Shown here: one piece after another, positions 15,950-24,155 of the stretch
How positions within the stretch are numbered: the stretch's first letter is position 1
Layout: every line of letters starts with the position of its first letter
Source of the DNA: Methanoplanus sp. FWC-SCC4
GTDB lineage: Archaea > Halobacteriota > Methanomicrobia > Methanomicrobiales > Methanomicrobiaceae
Direction of reading: 5' to 3'
DNA length: 64,000 nucleotides
Assembly: GCF_032878975.1 (NCBI RefSeq)
Contig: NZ_CP043875.1
Location: 434,001-498,000 of the forward strand
Program-made: the position numbers and the translations under genes
The notes under the pieces: generated by a model
Told to the model about the DNA's origin: nothing
The model's database searches: none
The model's input: only the letters and a program-made list of their open reading frames with translations

Positions 15950-17407
15950 ATGAATCGAATAGCACAGTTTTCTGTTATAGCGGATGACCTTGGCAATGTT
16001 CTGCGTTTCATCAGTATAGGCACCTGTGTTCCAATTTTTATTGCACTTATTTATCGCGAATGGGATATGGTTCTGCCGATGGCTCTGGTACCTGTTATCC
16101 TTTTTTTAATCGGAACGGGGTTTTTAAAGTTTCCGGAAAATAAAAGGGAAGCAAAATTAAGCCATGCACTCTTTTCAGTGGCACTTATCTGGCTGATTTG
16201 TGCGTTTGTGGGTGCACTTCCCTTTACAGTCGGGATTGGTATGCCTTATCTTGACTCTGTCTTTGAAGCAATGTCAGGCTGGACTGATACTGGACTAACC
16301 CTTCTTCCGGATGTCGACACCACGCCTTATACCCTTTTATTCTGGCGTTCAATGATGCAGTGGCTTGGAGGTCTTGGAATTGTTGCATTTACAGTTGTAA
16401 TGCTTTCAAGAACTGGTCTGAATCCTTCAAGATTCTATCGTTCGGAAGGCAGGACTGAAGCCTTCATGCCAAGTGTGGTGCAGCAGGGGCTTCAGATGTG
16501 GAAAATATATCTGATACTGACATTTTTTTCAGTTATTCTGATTCTGCTTTCCGGTGTTTCTTTGTGGGATGCATTAAATATTGCTATGGTTGCAATTGCA
16601 ACGGGTGGTTTTTCCGTTCATTCTGCAGGGATTCCTTTTTATGAAAATCCGCTTCTGGAGATGCTTATAGTCCCTGTGATGATTGCAGGGGCTCTTCCTT
16701 TTAAGATATACTATCTGTCATACCGCAAAAAGAAGCTCAGCTTTTTTAATGATGAACAGGCCTGGCTGTTGTTCTTTTTCGCAATTCTGGGATTTATTGT
16801 AATAGCCCTTGACCTTTTCATATTTACAGGTACGGACTCCCTTACCTCAATCCGGCAGGGGATATTTATGGCAGTTGCCGGTATTACAAGCACAGGTTTT
16901 CAGGTAACATCCCCTTCCACCTGGGCTCCTGTCACGGTTTTGTTCCTTATACTTTTGATGTTTATCGGTGGCTCTTCAGGCAGTACTGCCGGAGGCATAA
17001 AACTTTCAAGGGCGGCGCTTGCATATCGCGGAATTTTATGGTGGTTTAAGAGAACTTTTGTAAGCGGTAAGGTCATTGTTCCTTTCAGATTTGAGGGAAA
17101 GGTTATTCCAAAGAATGTTGCCGAAACAGAAGTTTCAAAAAATATGCTGATAATTATCCTTTATTTCCTTGTGATATTTTTCTCGGCAATACTGATTATG
17201 CATTTTGAAACACCAACACATGACACAAGCAATGTTCTGTTTGAAATTGTAACTGCAACCTGCAACAATGGTATAAGCACCGGATTTGTAAATCCTGATA
17301 TGACTCCTTATAGCAAGATTGTTTTCATATTTGCAATGTGGATTGGGCGTCTTGAAGTAATGCCTGTAATTGTCTTCTTTATGAGTATTTTAAAAGGATT
17401 TGAATAA
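15950..17407 (+). CDS. trkH: TrkH/KtrB-type potassium transport membrane subunit
   Basis: Integral membrane K+ translocating subunit of the Trk/Ktr/HKT superfamily, 485 residues with about ten membrane helices and four pore loops. The loop signatures are SGWTDTGLT, AIATGGFSV, ITSTGFQV and CNNGISTGF, each supplying the filter glycine. It normally needs a cytoplasmic TrkA nucleotide-binding partner, and none is adjacent. ATG at 15950 has weak Shine-Dalgarno support; a TATA-like element about 35 bases upstream suggests a short leader. Convergent with ndk, with oligo-T signals for both directions between them. Confidence 0.92.
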   Translation: MNRIAQFSVIADDLGNVLRFISIGTCVPIFIALIYREWDMVLPMALVPVILFLIGTGFLKFPENKREAKLSHALFSVALIWLICAFVGALPFTVGIGMPYLDSVFEAMSGWTDTGLTLLPDVDTTPYTLLFWRSMMQWLGGLGIVAFTVVMLSRTGLNPSRFYRSEGRTEAFMPSVVQQGLQMWKIYLILTFFSVILILLSGVSLWDALNIAMVAIATGGFSVHSAGIPFYENPLLEMLIVPVMIAGALPFKIYYLSYRKKKLSFFNDEQAWLLFFFAILGFIVIALDLFIFTGTDSLTSIRQGIFMAVAGITSTGFQVTSPSTWAPVTVLFLILLMFIGGSSGSTAGGIKLSRAALAYRGILWWFKRTFVSGKVIVPFRFEGKVIPKNVAETEVSKNMLIIILYFLVIFFSAILIMHFETPTHDTSNVLFEIVTATCNNGISTGFVNPDMTPYSKIVFIFAMWIGRLEVMPVIVFFMSILKGFE

Positions 17408-17428
17408 CAATTACAAATATTGAATCTA

Positions 17429-17435
17429 TTTTTTT
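17429..17435 (+). terminator. Oligo-T terminator after trkH
   Basis: Seven T in a row 22 bases after the trkH stop. Confidence 0.55.
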
Positions 17436-17484
17436 AGCAGCTCCCACGATGTAAAAGAACTGTAATTATACAAATAAAAAAGAC

Positions 17485-17492
17485 AAAAAAAA
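17485..17492 (-). terminator. Oligo-T terminator after ndk
   Basis: Eight A on the + strand (eight T on the transcribed sense strand) 12 bases beyond the ndk stop codon, with a second A-run at 17476-17481. Confidence 0.6.
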
Positions 17493-17504
17493 TTATTTTT
17501 TTGT

Positions 17505-17954
17505 TCACTCATAGAGGAACTTTTCATCGATTTTCTCAAATGAAACAATCTCTTCAGGTTTGAAGTGAATAGCGATCTCGCGATCTGCTGTTTCATCAGA
17601 GTCAGAACCGTGAATTACATTCATTCCAATCTCAAGAGCAAAGTCACCACGGATTGTTCCTGGGAGTGCCTCTGCAGGATTGGTTGCACCAATCATCTGA
17701 CGGGTAATGGATACGACATTTTTTCCTTCCCATACCATCAAAAAGCAGGGTCCGCTTGTGATGTATGCCTTAAGGCCAGGGAAGAACGGTTTGTCTTTGT
17801 GTTCTGCATAGTGCTCCATTACACGATCTTCGGGAAGCACTTCAAATCTGCCTGCAACCAGTTTCAGACCTTTCTTCTCAAAGCGTGCAATAATCTCACC
17901 GATAAGTCCGCGCTGAACTCCGTCCGGTTTGATCATAAGGAATGTGCGTTCCAT
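17505..17954 (-). CDS. ndk: Nucleoside diphosphate kinase
   Basis: Transfers the gamma phosphate of ATP to other NDPs through a phosphohistidine. It is 149 residues from the ATG at 17954. An upstream in-frame GTG at 17966 lies inside the Shine-Dalgarno and is rejected. Motifs: [11 protein letters not shown] at the N-terminus, [19 protein letters not shown], and the active-site histidine in NVIHGSDS. Its ribosome binding site GGAGTGA (17963-17969) contains the stop codon of the preceding rpl24e gene. Last gene of the rpl7ae-rps28e-rpl24e-ndk operon, an arrangement widespread in euryarchaea. Confidence 0.97.
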   Translation of the reverse strand: MERTFLMIKPDGVQRGLIGEIIARFEKKGLKLVAGRFEVLPEDRVMEHYAEHKDKPFFPGLKAYITSGPCFLMVWEGKNVVSITRQMIGATNPAEALPGTIRGDFALEIGMNVIHGSDSDETADREIAIHFKPEEIVSFEKIDEKFLYE

Positions 17955-17962
17955 TTTAGGAT

Positions 17963-18154
17963 TCACTCCTTACCAAGAGCAATTTTGCCTGCCTTTGTCC
18001 ATGTGACACGGCGTGGCACTCTTTTAAGGCGGTAGTTGTTCTGACACTTTGAGCTGCAGAAGAAAAAGATTGAACCGTCTTTTTTGACAAACATTTTTCC
18101 TGTTCCCGGCTCAACCTGTTCGCCGCAGAATGAACAGACATATGTATCTACCAT
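17963..18154 (-). CDS. rpl24e: Large ribosomal subunit protein L24e
   Basis: Small zinc-binding 50S protein of 63 residues. Zinc ligands are the CSFCG pair (C7, C10) and the C33/C37 pair in [14 protein letters not shown]. The basic C-terminal part ([13 protein letters not shown]) fits rRNA binding. It is two bases from rps28e upstream, and its stop codon lies within the ndk Shine-Dalgarno. Confidence 0.96.
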   Translation of the reverse strand: MVDTYVCSFCGEQVEPGTGKMFVKKDGSIFFFCSSKCQNNYRLKRVPRRVTWTKAGKIALGKE

Positions 18155-18156
18155 TT

Positions 18157-18363
18157 TTAGCGCCTCGACAATTTCTTTGCTTCACGTTCGGTCTCGATGA
18201 GCATAAGCACATCGCCCTCACGGATTGGCCCCACAGTGTTGCGGGTAATAATCCTTCCTTTGTTTGAGCCATCAAGAATACGGCACTTTACCTGAAATGC
18301 TTCTCCGTGCATTCCTGTAGGACCGATGATCTCAATAACTTCTGCCGGCGTTGCATCTGCCAT
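18157..18363 (-). CDS. rps28e: Small ribosomal subunit protein S28e
   Basis: Archaeal/eukaryotic 30S protein, 68 residues, OB-fold. Motifs include [29 protein letters not shown] and the conserved end [15 protein letters not shown]. It follows rpl7ae by 11 bases with an AGGTGA-like ribosome binding site. Confidence 0.97.
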   Translation of the reverse strand: MADATPAEVIEIIGPTGMHGEAFQVKCRILDGSNKGRIITRNTVGPIREGDVLMLIETEREAKKLSRR

Positions 18364-18374
18364 GAAAGGTCACC

Positions 18375-18743
18375 TCACTGTCTAAGTTCGGCGATCTGAC
18401 CGACGACTTCTTCAAGGAGTTCCTTTGCTTTACCAGGTTTTACGATTGCTGCTGCTGCTGAGCCTACGTCAAGGCCGCTTGCTGCACCGACATCGTTCTG
18501 CTGGTTTACAATTACGTATGGGCACTGCTTCTCGTCACAGAGAGCCGGAAGGTGCATTACAATCTCCTCAGGTTCAACATCGCCGCCAATTATGACAAGC
18601 TGTGCGACGCCTCTCTCAATTGCCTTTGTTGCTTCGTTTGATCCTTTCTTAATTCTTCCTGTGTCTCTGGAGATCTCCAGAACTTCCAGTGCTTTGTTCT
18701 GAATATCATCAGGAACTTCAAATTTTGCGTATACTTTTGACAT
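18375..18743 (-). CDS. rpl7ae: Ribosomal protein L7Ae, kink-turn RNA-binding protein
   Basis: L7Ae binds kink-turns in 23S rRNA, box C/D and H/ACA guide RNAs and, in archaea, RNase P RNA. Length is 122 residues. The RNA-contacting segment [14 protein letters not shown] and the loop VIIGGDVEP are both present. First gene of a four-gene operon, preceded by GGTGA. It has an unusually long, structured leader of about 90 bases. L7Ae is known in some archaea to repress its own mRNA through a leader kink-turn; whether this leader does so is untested. Confidence 0.97.
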   Translation of the reverse strand: MSKVYAKFEVPDDIQNKALEVLEISRDTGRIKKGSNEATKAIERGVAQLVIIGGDVEPEEIVMHLPALCDEKQCPYVIVNQQNDVGAASGLDVGSAAAAIVKPGKAKELLEEVVGQIAELRQ

Positions 18744-18769
18744 AACTCACCTCATTCAGGAGCAAAGAG

Positions 18770-18799
18770 CCAAAAGAACATGTGAAACTGTTCTTCCGG
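18770..18799 (-). promoter_or_regulatory. Long hairpin in the rpl7ae leader
   Basis: On the transcribed strand, CCGGAAGAACA (18799-18789) can pair with TGTTCTTTTGG (18780-18770) through 11 base pairs, two of them G-U, around an eight-base loop GUUUCACA. It lies 26 bases upstream of the rpl7ae start codon, within the predicted leader. It may control translation or mRNA stability. A classical kink-turn bulge is not visible in the stem. Confidence 0.5.
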
Positions 18800-18853
18800 T
18801 TGTTTTTTGTTTGAGTTACTCCTTCATCACTCATCAGTCAGCGATTGATGTAG

Positions 18854-18862
18854 CTATATTAA
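18854..18862 (-). promoter_or_regulatory. TATA box of the rpl7ae operon
   Basis: TTAATATAG on the minus strand. Initiation about 26 bases downstream (near 18832) would give a leader of about 89 bases before the rpl7ae ATG. Confidence 0.45.
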
Positions 18863-18925
18863 TTCAACATGAAAATGGATAAAGGTTATTGAAATTATCA
18901 GAATTCCCCTGATGAACATTCCGGG

Positions 18926-18932
18926 AAAAAAA
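18926..18932 (-). terminator. Oligo-T terminator after the DUF2298 gene
   Basis: Seven T on the minus strand about 32 bases beyond the stop codon of the DUF2298 membrane protein. It separates this operon from the rpl7ae promoter. Confidence 0.5.
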
Positions 18933-18963
18933 GTATTTGTGTGGGATAAGATTGGGAATTGTG

Positions 18964-20967
18964 TCAGTTAAGCGCATAGATCTGAACATTATTTTTATTG
19001 TATATCAGTTTCAGTTTTTCTGCAGGGAGATTTAAATTGTATGTATCTCTCTCTGTATCTCCAACGTAAATATGCGTCATATTGTATTTCTTCATGAGAT
19101 CAAAGGATTCATCCCTGTTTTCGTATATTTTTCTGACATCATCTGTCCTCTGATACACAAGCGCATCATCGCCACGCCACATGTATTCATGAAAAGGCAT
19201 CCCGATGATTGTGGAAAATCCTGTAAATGAGGAAACCCTTGAGTAGTATTTGTAGTCTCCTCCTTCTGCCTCAACGATTGTTATGTCACCCTCTAATGTT
19301 CTCAGATAAGACAGTGCGTCATAGTCCCCTGGATGCATATTTGAAAGCCACTCCATTCCGTCAAGAGTCTTTCCCCCGTAGCCGTAATTTAAGTCAGGCA
19401 TGACAACAGGTACTGAAAAAAGAACACTCAGAATTACTGCAATAAAAACACTTCTTTTTCTGTTCTCCTGACAGGATCCGTAATTTCTCTTTTCAAGCCA
19501 TTTGCCTGCAAAGATCATTGAGGAAGTGCCCATCATCATCCATCCGATTAAGGAGAATTTAAAAACAGTATTCATGCGGTAATACTGATCTCCCATATTA
19601 TCTTTGAGGTACATTATTTCCGTAAATCCAATTATTAAAAGACCGATTGATGCCAGAATTTCTTCCGGCAGAAGACTTCTCCTGAAAATCAGGCATGCAA
19701 CAGGTATTGCCAGCAGGCCGGGACCAATATATCCTGCAAGTATGAACGGAATTCCAAATGCTATAAGGTATGGTCTTTCTTTAAGATCTTTGAAACACTC
19801 TGCATAGAATATTAATAAAAAGAATCCGTACACAAGTAAAAATGAAATAAGGTCTGTTGGTGTATTTACAATGCCTATGCCTTCAATTCCCCCTGCATTG
19901 AGCATCAAGTAAAAGGGAAGGTAAATTGCAACTGAAAATGCCGGGACAAGCACAAACAGTCTCCATGGTGATGTTCCTGAAATATTGTCTTTTTTTGTTT
20001 TCCACCAGATAAGTGCTGCAAAACAGAGCAGAACTGGTGCATATATTAAAACATCCCAGGTGTTTATGAGAGGCATTGAACCAAGGCTTAAGGATAAAAG
20101 ACCGGTTATTATCCATCTCCCGCTGTTTTTTAGATCATTCCATCTGAGGTACGCAAAGACAATTAAAAAGATGAAAAATGCCTGATTGAAAAGTGAAATC
20201 ACATGTGCATGAGGATCTCCCCATAACATTGAGAAGACAGGGAATTCGGTAATTGTATCCTGAATCGTTCTTGTGCTCTCCCACATCACAGTCGGCATGC
20301 TGTCCCCTGATAGTATATGGTATATAAATGAGGGGTTGACCAGAAACATGGTCAGGACAGGGAGCCATGCAAATCTCTTCAGGAGAAGTTTTCCTGTTGC
20401 ATATAGTGAAATCCCTGCATTTGCAAGTACGGTTGGAAGTATGAAATTGAATGCAACAACTGACTTTACTCCTGATACGACTGCAAGACACCCCATAATC
20501 CAGTGCCCAAGATAATAATATACATTCAGAAAACCTCCCGAGTACCATGGATCCTGTGGGGGAATTATTGGGTTGTTAATAACAGATGCGAGAAATGCAT
20601 GATCCATGAATTTTTCCGCATATGATATGGAAGGATTCAGGTATCTGACTTCAAGCATAAACAAAAAAAGCAGGAAGAAGACAAGGTCCCATTTCCACTT
20701 TCCCTGAAAGTTTTCCCTGCAGTATTCCTTTTTTATCAGGTAATATGCTAAAATTGCAGCAAAAGGAATTAGCGCTGTGTAAATTGTAACTCCGAGTATC
20801 CCGCAGTACCATGAAATGAGGCCGAATAAAAGAATTGATGCAGGATATGAAATACCGTATGAATATTCACCAAAACAGTTTTTTAAAGCAGGCCATATGG
20901 AGATCTGAATAAATTTCAGAATAAACATCCATAATATGACATATAAGATCTGAATCTCCGGTGTCAC
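18964..20967 (-). CDS. DUF2298 (YYY-type) polytopic membrane protein
   Basis: Large membrane protein of 667 residues and about 14-15 hydrophobic segments, of the archaeal DUF2298/YYY family, which resembles GT-C glycosyltransferases. Landmarks are AEKFMD at 117-122, PPQDPWYSGG at 136-145 and the name-giving YYY at 150-152 (NVYYYLGHW). A soluble C-terminal domain begins about residue 545. It probably transfers or flips a lipid-linked sugar. GTG start at 20967 with AAGGAG eight bases upstream, overlapping the preceding stop by four bases. Last gene of a four-gene operon with a GT2 enzyme and a flippase-like protein. Confidence 0.8.
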   Translation of the reverse strand: MTPEIQILYVILWMFILKFIQISIWPALKNCFGEYSYGISYPASILLFGLISWYCGILGVTIYTALIPFAAILAYYLIKKEYCRENFQGKWKWDLVFFLLFLFMLEVRYLNPSISYAEKFMDHAFLASVINNPIIPPQDPWYSGGFLNVYYYLGHWIMGCLAVVSGVKSVVAFNFILPTVLANAGISLYATGKLLLKRFAWLPVLTMFLVNPSFIYHILSGDSMPTVMWESTRTIQDTITEFPVFSMLWGDPHAHVISLFNQAFFIFLIVFAYLRWNDLKNSGRWIITGLLSLSLGSMPLINTWDVLIYAPVLLCFAALIWWKTKKDNISGTSPWRLFVLVPAFSVAIYLPFYLMLNAGGIEGIGIVNTPTDLISFLLVYGFFLLIFYAECFKDLKERPYLIAFGIPFILAGYIGPGLLAIPVACLIFRRSLLPEEILASIGLLIIGFTEIMYLKDNMGDQYYRMNTVFKFSLIGWMMMGTSSMIFAGKWLEKRNYGSCQENRKRSVFIAVILSVLFSVPVVMPDLNYGYGGKTLDGMEWLSNMHPGDYDALSYLRTLEGDITIVEAEGGDYKYYSRVSSFTGFSTIIGMPFHEYMWRGDDALVYQRTDDVRKIYENRDESFDLMKKYNMTHIYVGDTERDTYNLNLPAEKLKLIYNKNNVQIYALN

Positions 20968-21932
20968 ACCATATCTCCTTTATCAAGACCTTTTGAAAAT
21001 GCACGTTTTAAGAGATCAACTGACCACTCGCCGAATACATAGAGGGAAACTATACCTCCTGCAAGTGTTATCAGGTTTTTAACGAGATGATCAATTACTG
21101 CTATAAGAGTTGCAATCGCCGCCGGAGTCCCTGAAACTTCAAGAGTTAGTGCAACTGCAAGTTCATAAGTTCCGACGCCTCCCGGTGTCAGCGGAACAGC
21201 CTTCACAAGATTTCCAATAACTATTGCAAGAATAATTATAATGAAAGGGATACTTTGCTGAAACATCATGGCAATTACCCAGCAGATTGCGCTGTCAGTA
21301 AGCCATATAATAATTGATGAGACTCCCAGGATTCCTGTTGCATATAATCCAAGTGATGCCTGTTTCACCTCATTTAGCAAATTTAAGACGAGATTGATGT
21401 ATTTGTTTGTGGAGCTTAATTTCCCGAATGCAAAGAGGATGATTAAGAATAAAAAACACAGAACAAGTGTGAATGCAATAACAGTTGAAAACCATTCCGG
21501 CATGTTCAGTGCAAAAGGAAGGGCCATTGCGCCCAAAATTGCTATTGTGATTATATCAAAAAATCTCTCGACAACAAGTGATGAAAGGCCTTTGGAATAA
21601 GTTGCATCCACTTCATGTCTGAGGATGAGCAGCCTCACAAGATCCCCGAGACGTGCCGGTACAATCAGGTTGGCTGTCTGGGATACGTATATACACGCTG
21701 TGGACAGCCACATATTTATCCTGACTAAAAGTTTTTCAAGAATATACTGGTATCGAAAACCTCTCAAAAACCAGGCAAGTACACATATTACGACTGCCAG
21801 AATAAGATATGAGGGAGTTGCAGACTGTACTGCAACAATTAAATCATCCCATACTCTAAAGAGCATATATCCTATTATAAATGCGGCAATTATTGTCGGA
21901 ATAATTACTGCACCTGCTTTTTTCATATTCAT
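20964..21932 (-). CDS. Flippase-like membrane protein (LPG synthase TM / UPF0104 family)
   Basis: A 322-residue membrane protein with about eight helices, of the lysylphosphatidylglycerol synthetase transmembrane/AglD C-terminal-like family. Typical motifs are ANLIVPARLGDLVRLLILR, SSLVVERFFDIITI and KAVPLTPGGVGTYELAV. No tRNA-dependent transferase domain is attached, so it is more likely a lipid or polyprenol-sugar translocase or scaffold than an aminoacyl-lipid synthase. Four-base overlaps at both ends with the GT2 and DUF2298 genes show strict co-translation. Confidence 0.85.
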   Translation of the reverse strand: MNMKKAGAVIIPTIIAAFIIGYMLFRVWDDLIVAVQSATPSYLILAVVICVLAWFLRGFRYQYILEKLLVRINMWLSTACIYVSQTANLIVPARLGDLVRLLILRHEVDATYSKGLSSLVVERFFDIITIAILGAMALPFALNMPEWFSTVIAFTLVLCFLFLIILFAFGKLSSTNKYINLVLNLLNEVKQASLGLYATGILGVSSIIIWLTDSAICWVIAMMFQQSIPFIIIILAIVIGNLVKAVPLTPGGVGTYELAVALTLEVSGTPAAIATLIAVIDHLVKNLITLAGGIVSLYVFGEWSVDLLKRAFSKGLDKGDMV

Positions 21933-22633
21933 CTAAGCTTCCACCAGAGTTTCAGAATATCCGTTCCCATTGAAAAAACATCTTTAAATCTGACTGTCGT
22001 ACCCTCTCCTGTTCTCCAGTGGACAGGAAATTCAGAGATTTTGTATCCTGAGTGCTGCCCCCGGACAAGCACTTCAGTATCCCAGAACCAGTGTGTTGCG
22101 GAAACAGAAGGCAAAAGGGACAGCAGTTTTTCCTTATTAAATGCCTTGAATCCACACTGGTGATCGTGAAGAGAACTCCTCAGAAATAATCTTACAAGAA
22201 AATTGTATCCCCTGCTTGCGATTTCGCGATCTCTTGTTCGGACAATATCGCTTTTTGGCATCAGTCTTGAACCGGTTGCAAAATCGGCTCCGTTTCTGAT
22301 ACTGTCTATCAGTTCTTTAAGATGCTTCATATCTGTTGCAAGGTCGACATCATAATAACAGACAATTTCTCCTTTTGCAGATGAAAATGCCCTGTTTAAT
22401 GCATTCCCCCTCCCAAGCCTTTCATCACTGTGAAGGAGTTTTACCCTGCTGTCTTTCTTTTCCCATTCCAACACAAGTTCGCGGCTTTTGTCTGTGCTTC
22501 CGTCTTCTGCGATAATAAGCTCAAATGAATCTGAAATTTTGCTGAGTGTCTCAATGGACACCGGTATTGCAGTTTCAAGTGATTTTCTGTCATTATAAAC
22601 CGGAATAACTGCACTGATTTCTGTTTTATTCAT
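21929..22633 (-). CDS. GT2 family glycosyltransferase (dolichol-phosphate sugar synthase type)
   Basis: A 234-residue GT-A enzyme that likely transfers a sugar from a nucleotide sugar to polyprenyl phosphate on the inner membrane face. Signatures: AVIPVYND near the N-terminus, EDGSTD at 43-48, the metal-binding DVD at 95-97 (YYDVDLATD), and GSRLM followed by a CGFKAF acceptor-loop motif. There is no C-terminal membrane helix; the adjacent flippase-like protein may supply the membrane part, since AglD-type proteins fuse these two domains. Gap of three bases from the FAD oxidoreductase gene. Confidence 0.9.
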   Translation of the reverse strand: MNKTEISAVIPVYNDRKSLETAIPVSIETLSKISDSFELIIAEDGSTDKSRELVLEWEKKDSRVKLLHSDERLGRGNALNRAFSSAKGEIVCYYDVDLATDMKHLKELIDSIRNGADFATGSRLMPKSDIVRTRDREIASRGYNFLVRLFLRSSLHDHQCGFKAFNKEKLLSLLPSVSATHWFWDTEVLVRGQHSGYKISEFPVHWRTGEGTTVRFKDVFSMGTDILKLWWKLR

Positions 22634-22636
22634 GGT

Positions 22637-23878
22637 TCAGATTTCCTGCCTGAGATATTTTGTTTCAATAATTTCTGCAACTTCTTTTCCCGCAATGATC
22701 GATCCTTCCATGCTTCTCTCGGGATAATTTGGCCTTGAAAACATTCCTGCGACAAAAAATTTAGTGTCAGTTTCGTATTCCGGTATCTGTTTATTATAAC
22801 CTGTTGTGTACACCGGGCCTGCCCCTTTTTCTATTTTCATCCTGTGCCAGTTGATATCAGAATCACAAACTCCGAATCTTTTACAGAAATCATCCAGCAT
22901 TTTTTTATCCAGATTTTCAGGCGGTTTATCTTTGAAGTATGATGCAAGATATACTATGTGCTCCCCGTATCTTTCCTTTGGCACAAAATTTGTGTGTCCT
23001 ATAACTGCACCGTATGGTGCATTGTCTTTCATGTTCAGCCAGTAGATCCCGTTTGTAACCTCTTTTGAGAGTCCGATCATCATACATGCGGCCCCCTGAT
23101 ACTCAATACCGGAAATTTCGTGCGTACTGATCTTTTTTAAGCGTTCAGGGCTGGTTGTGGATATAACTATATCATATAATTTTCCGTTAACTTCCCACTT
23201 CTCATCTTTACGGATTATGGATCTGGCAGGTTCTCCTGTAAGTATACTGCAATCTGATTTTAATAATTCGTCTTCAAGGCTGTTAATAAGTGAAATATAT
23301 CCGTTTTTTAAGTATCCGAGTTTTTCTCCTTCAAGAGTTCTGTCCGATCTTATTGCAATTCTTGATACAAGCCATGCAGCAGATACTTCTCCTTTCATAT
23401 CTCCAAATTTGCTGTTTAAAAGCGGCTCAAAAAATGATTCATATACTTTTTTACCGCATTTTTCTTCAATGAAGTCCTTTGCAGGTATATTGTCAAGAAT
23501 CTCCCGGTCATATTTTTTTGACCGGATTGTGAGCATTCCCAGTCTGAATTTGTCCATAAATGACAGGTAAGGATATTTTAGGATCTCGACGGGAGTAGTC
23601 AGGGGATATATTTTGCCGTCTGCATAGTAGCCGGTACTTCCGCTCAGCCATTCAAGATCTTTTAAAAGATCGAGTTTCCCGAATAACCTGAGTAAATTTT
23701 TGTCTCCTGAAAAACAGTGGTGATAAAAATCCTCGGCAAAACCGTTTCCTGCTTTAGAAGATGAAAGACAACCTCCCAGTTTGCCGGATTTTTCATAAAT
23801 ATTGATATTGGCTTTTTCCTTTAGGTGATAGGCGGCTGAAAGTCCGGTTAAGCCACCGCCAATTATACAGATATCCAT
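22637..23878 (-). CDS. FAD-dependent amine-oxidase/protoporphyrinogen-oxidase-like protein
   Basis: A 413-residue flavoprotein. The FAD dinucleotide fold is at the extreme N-terminus (CIIGGGLTGLSAAYHLK, glycines 7-9 and 12), and a second FAD-binding stretch near the C-terminus reads FFVAGMFSRPNYPERSMEGSI. The substrate is unknown. Related proteins act on UDP-galactopyranose or polyprenyl and porphyrin substrates, and in this operon a modification of a lipid-linked sugar or polyprenol is plausible. First gene of the operon with GT2, flippase-like and DUF2298 genes. Confidence 0.8.
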   Translation of the reverse strand: MDICIIGGGLTGLSAAYHLKEKANINIYEKSGKLGGCLSSSKAGNGFAEDFYHHCFSGDKNLLRLFGKLDLLKDLEWLSGSTGYYADGKIYPLTTPVEILKYPYLSFMDKFRLGMLTIRSKKYDREILDNIPAKDFIEEKCGKKVYESFFEPLLNSKFGDMKGEVSAAWLVSRIAIRSDRTLEGEKLGYLKNGYISLINSLEDELLKSDCSILTGEPARSIIRKDEKWEVNGKLYDIVISTTSPERLKKISTHEISGIEYQGAACMMIGLSKEVTNGIYWLNMKDNAPYGAVIGHTNFVPKERYGEHIVYLASYFKDKPPENLDKKMLDDFCKRFGVCDSDINWHRMKIEKGAGPVYTTGYNKQIPEYETDTKFFVAGMFSRPNYPERSMEGSIIAGKEVAEIIETKYLRQEI

Positions 23879-24097
23879 TCATTCTAATGTATGTCCGATA
23901 TGCATTTCATATTTTTGATGCCCTCGTTATGATCGTCTTTGGTTTGTTAAATGAAATCACTATATTTTCTAAAGTCAAATCCAATAGTTATTTATTGTAT
24001 CGTCACCAAAATACTAAGGTTATACTGAAAAACGTGGATTTCAGGATTTTTTTTCAAAATACATAAGAAAGTTTTTGAAGTAATGAAATAATACATT

Positions 24098-24105
24098 TTT
24101 ATATC
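24098..24105 (+). promoter_or_regulatory. TATA box of the cetZ operon
   Basis: TTTATATC about 55 bases before the cetZ ATG. Predicted start near 24128 gives a leader of about 28 bases with GGTG at 24143-24146 as ribosome binding site. Confidence 0.45.
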
Positions 24106-24155
24106 CTGAAGTAGCGGGAAATAATCTTCACCCCCACTGGATGGTGTTTTGTTAA

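Noticed and set aside
18751-18840. Possible box C/D guide RNA in the rpl7ae leader (TGATGA and a later CTGA)
   Set aside because: No terminal stem pairs the two boxes and the spacing is long; the motifs are short enough to occur by chance.
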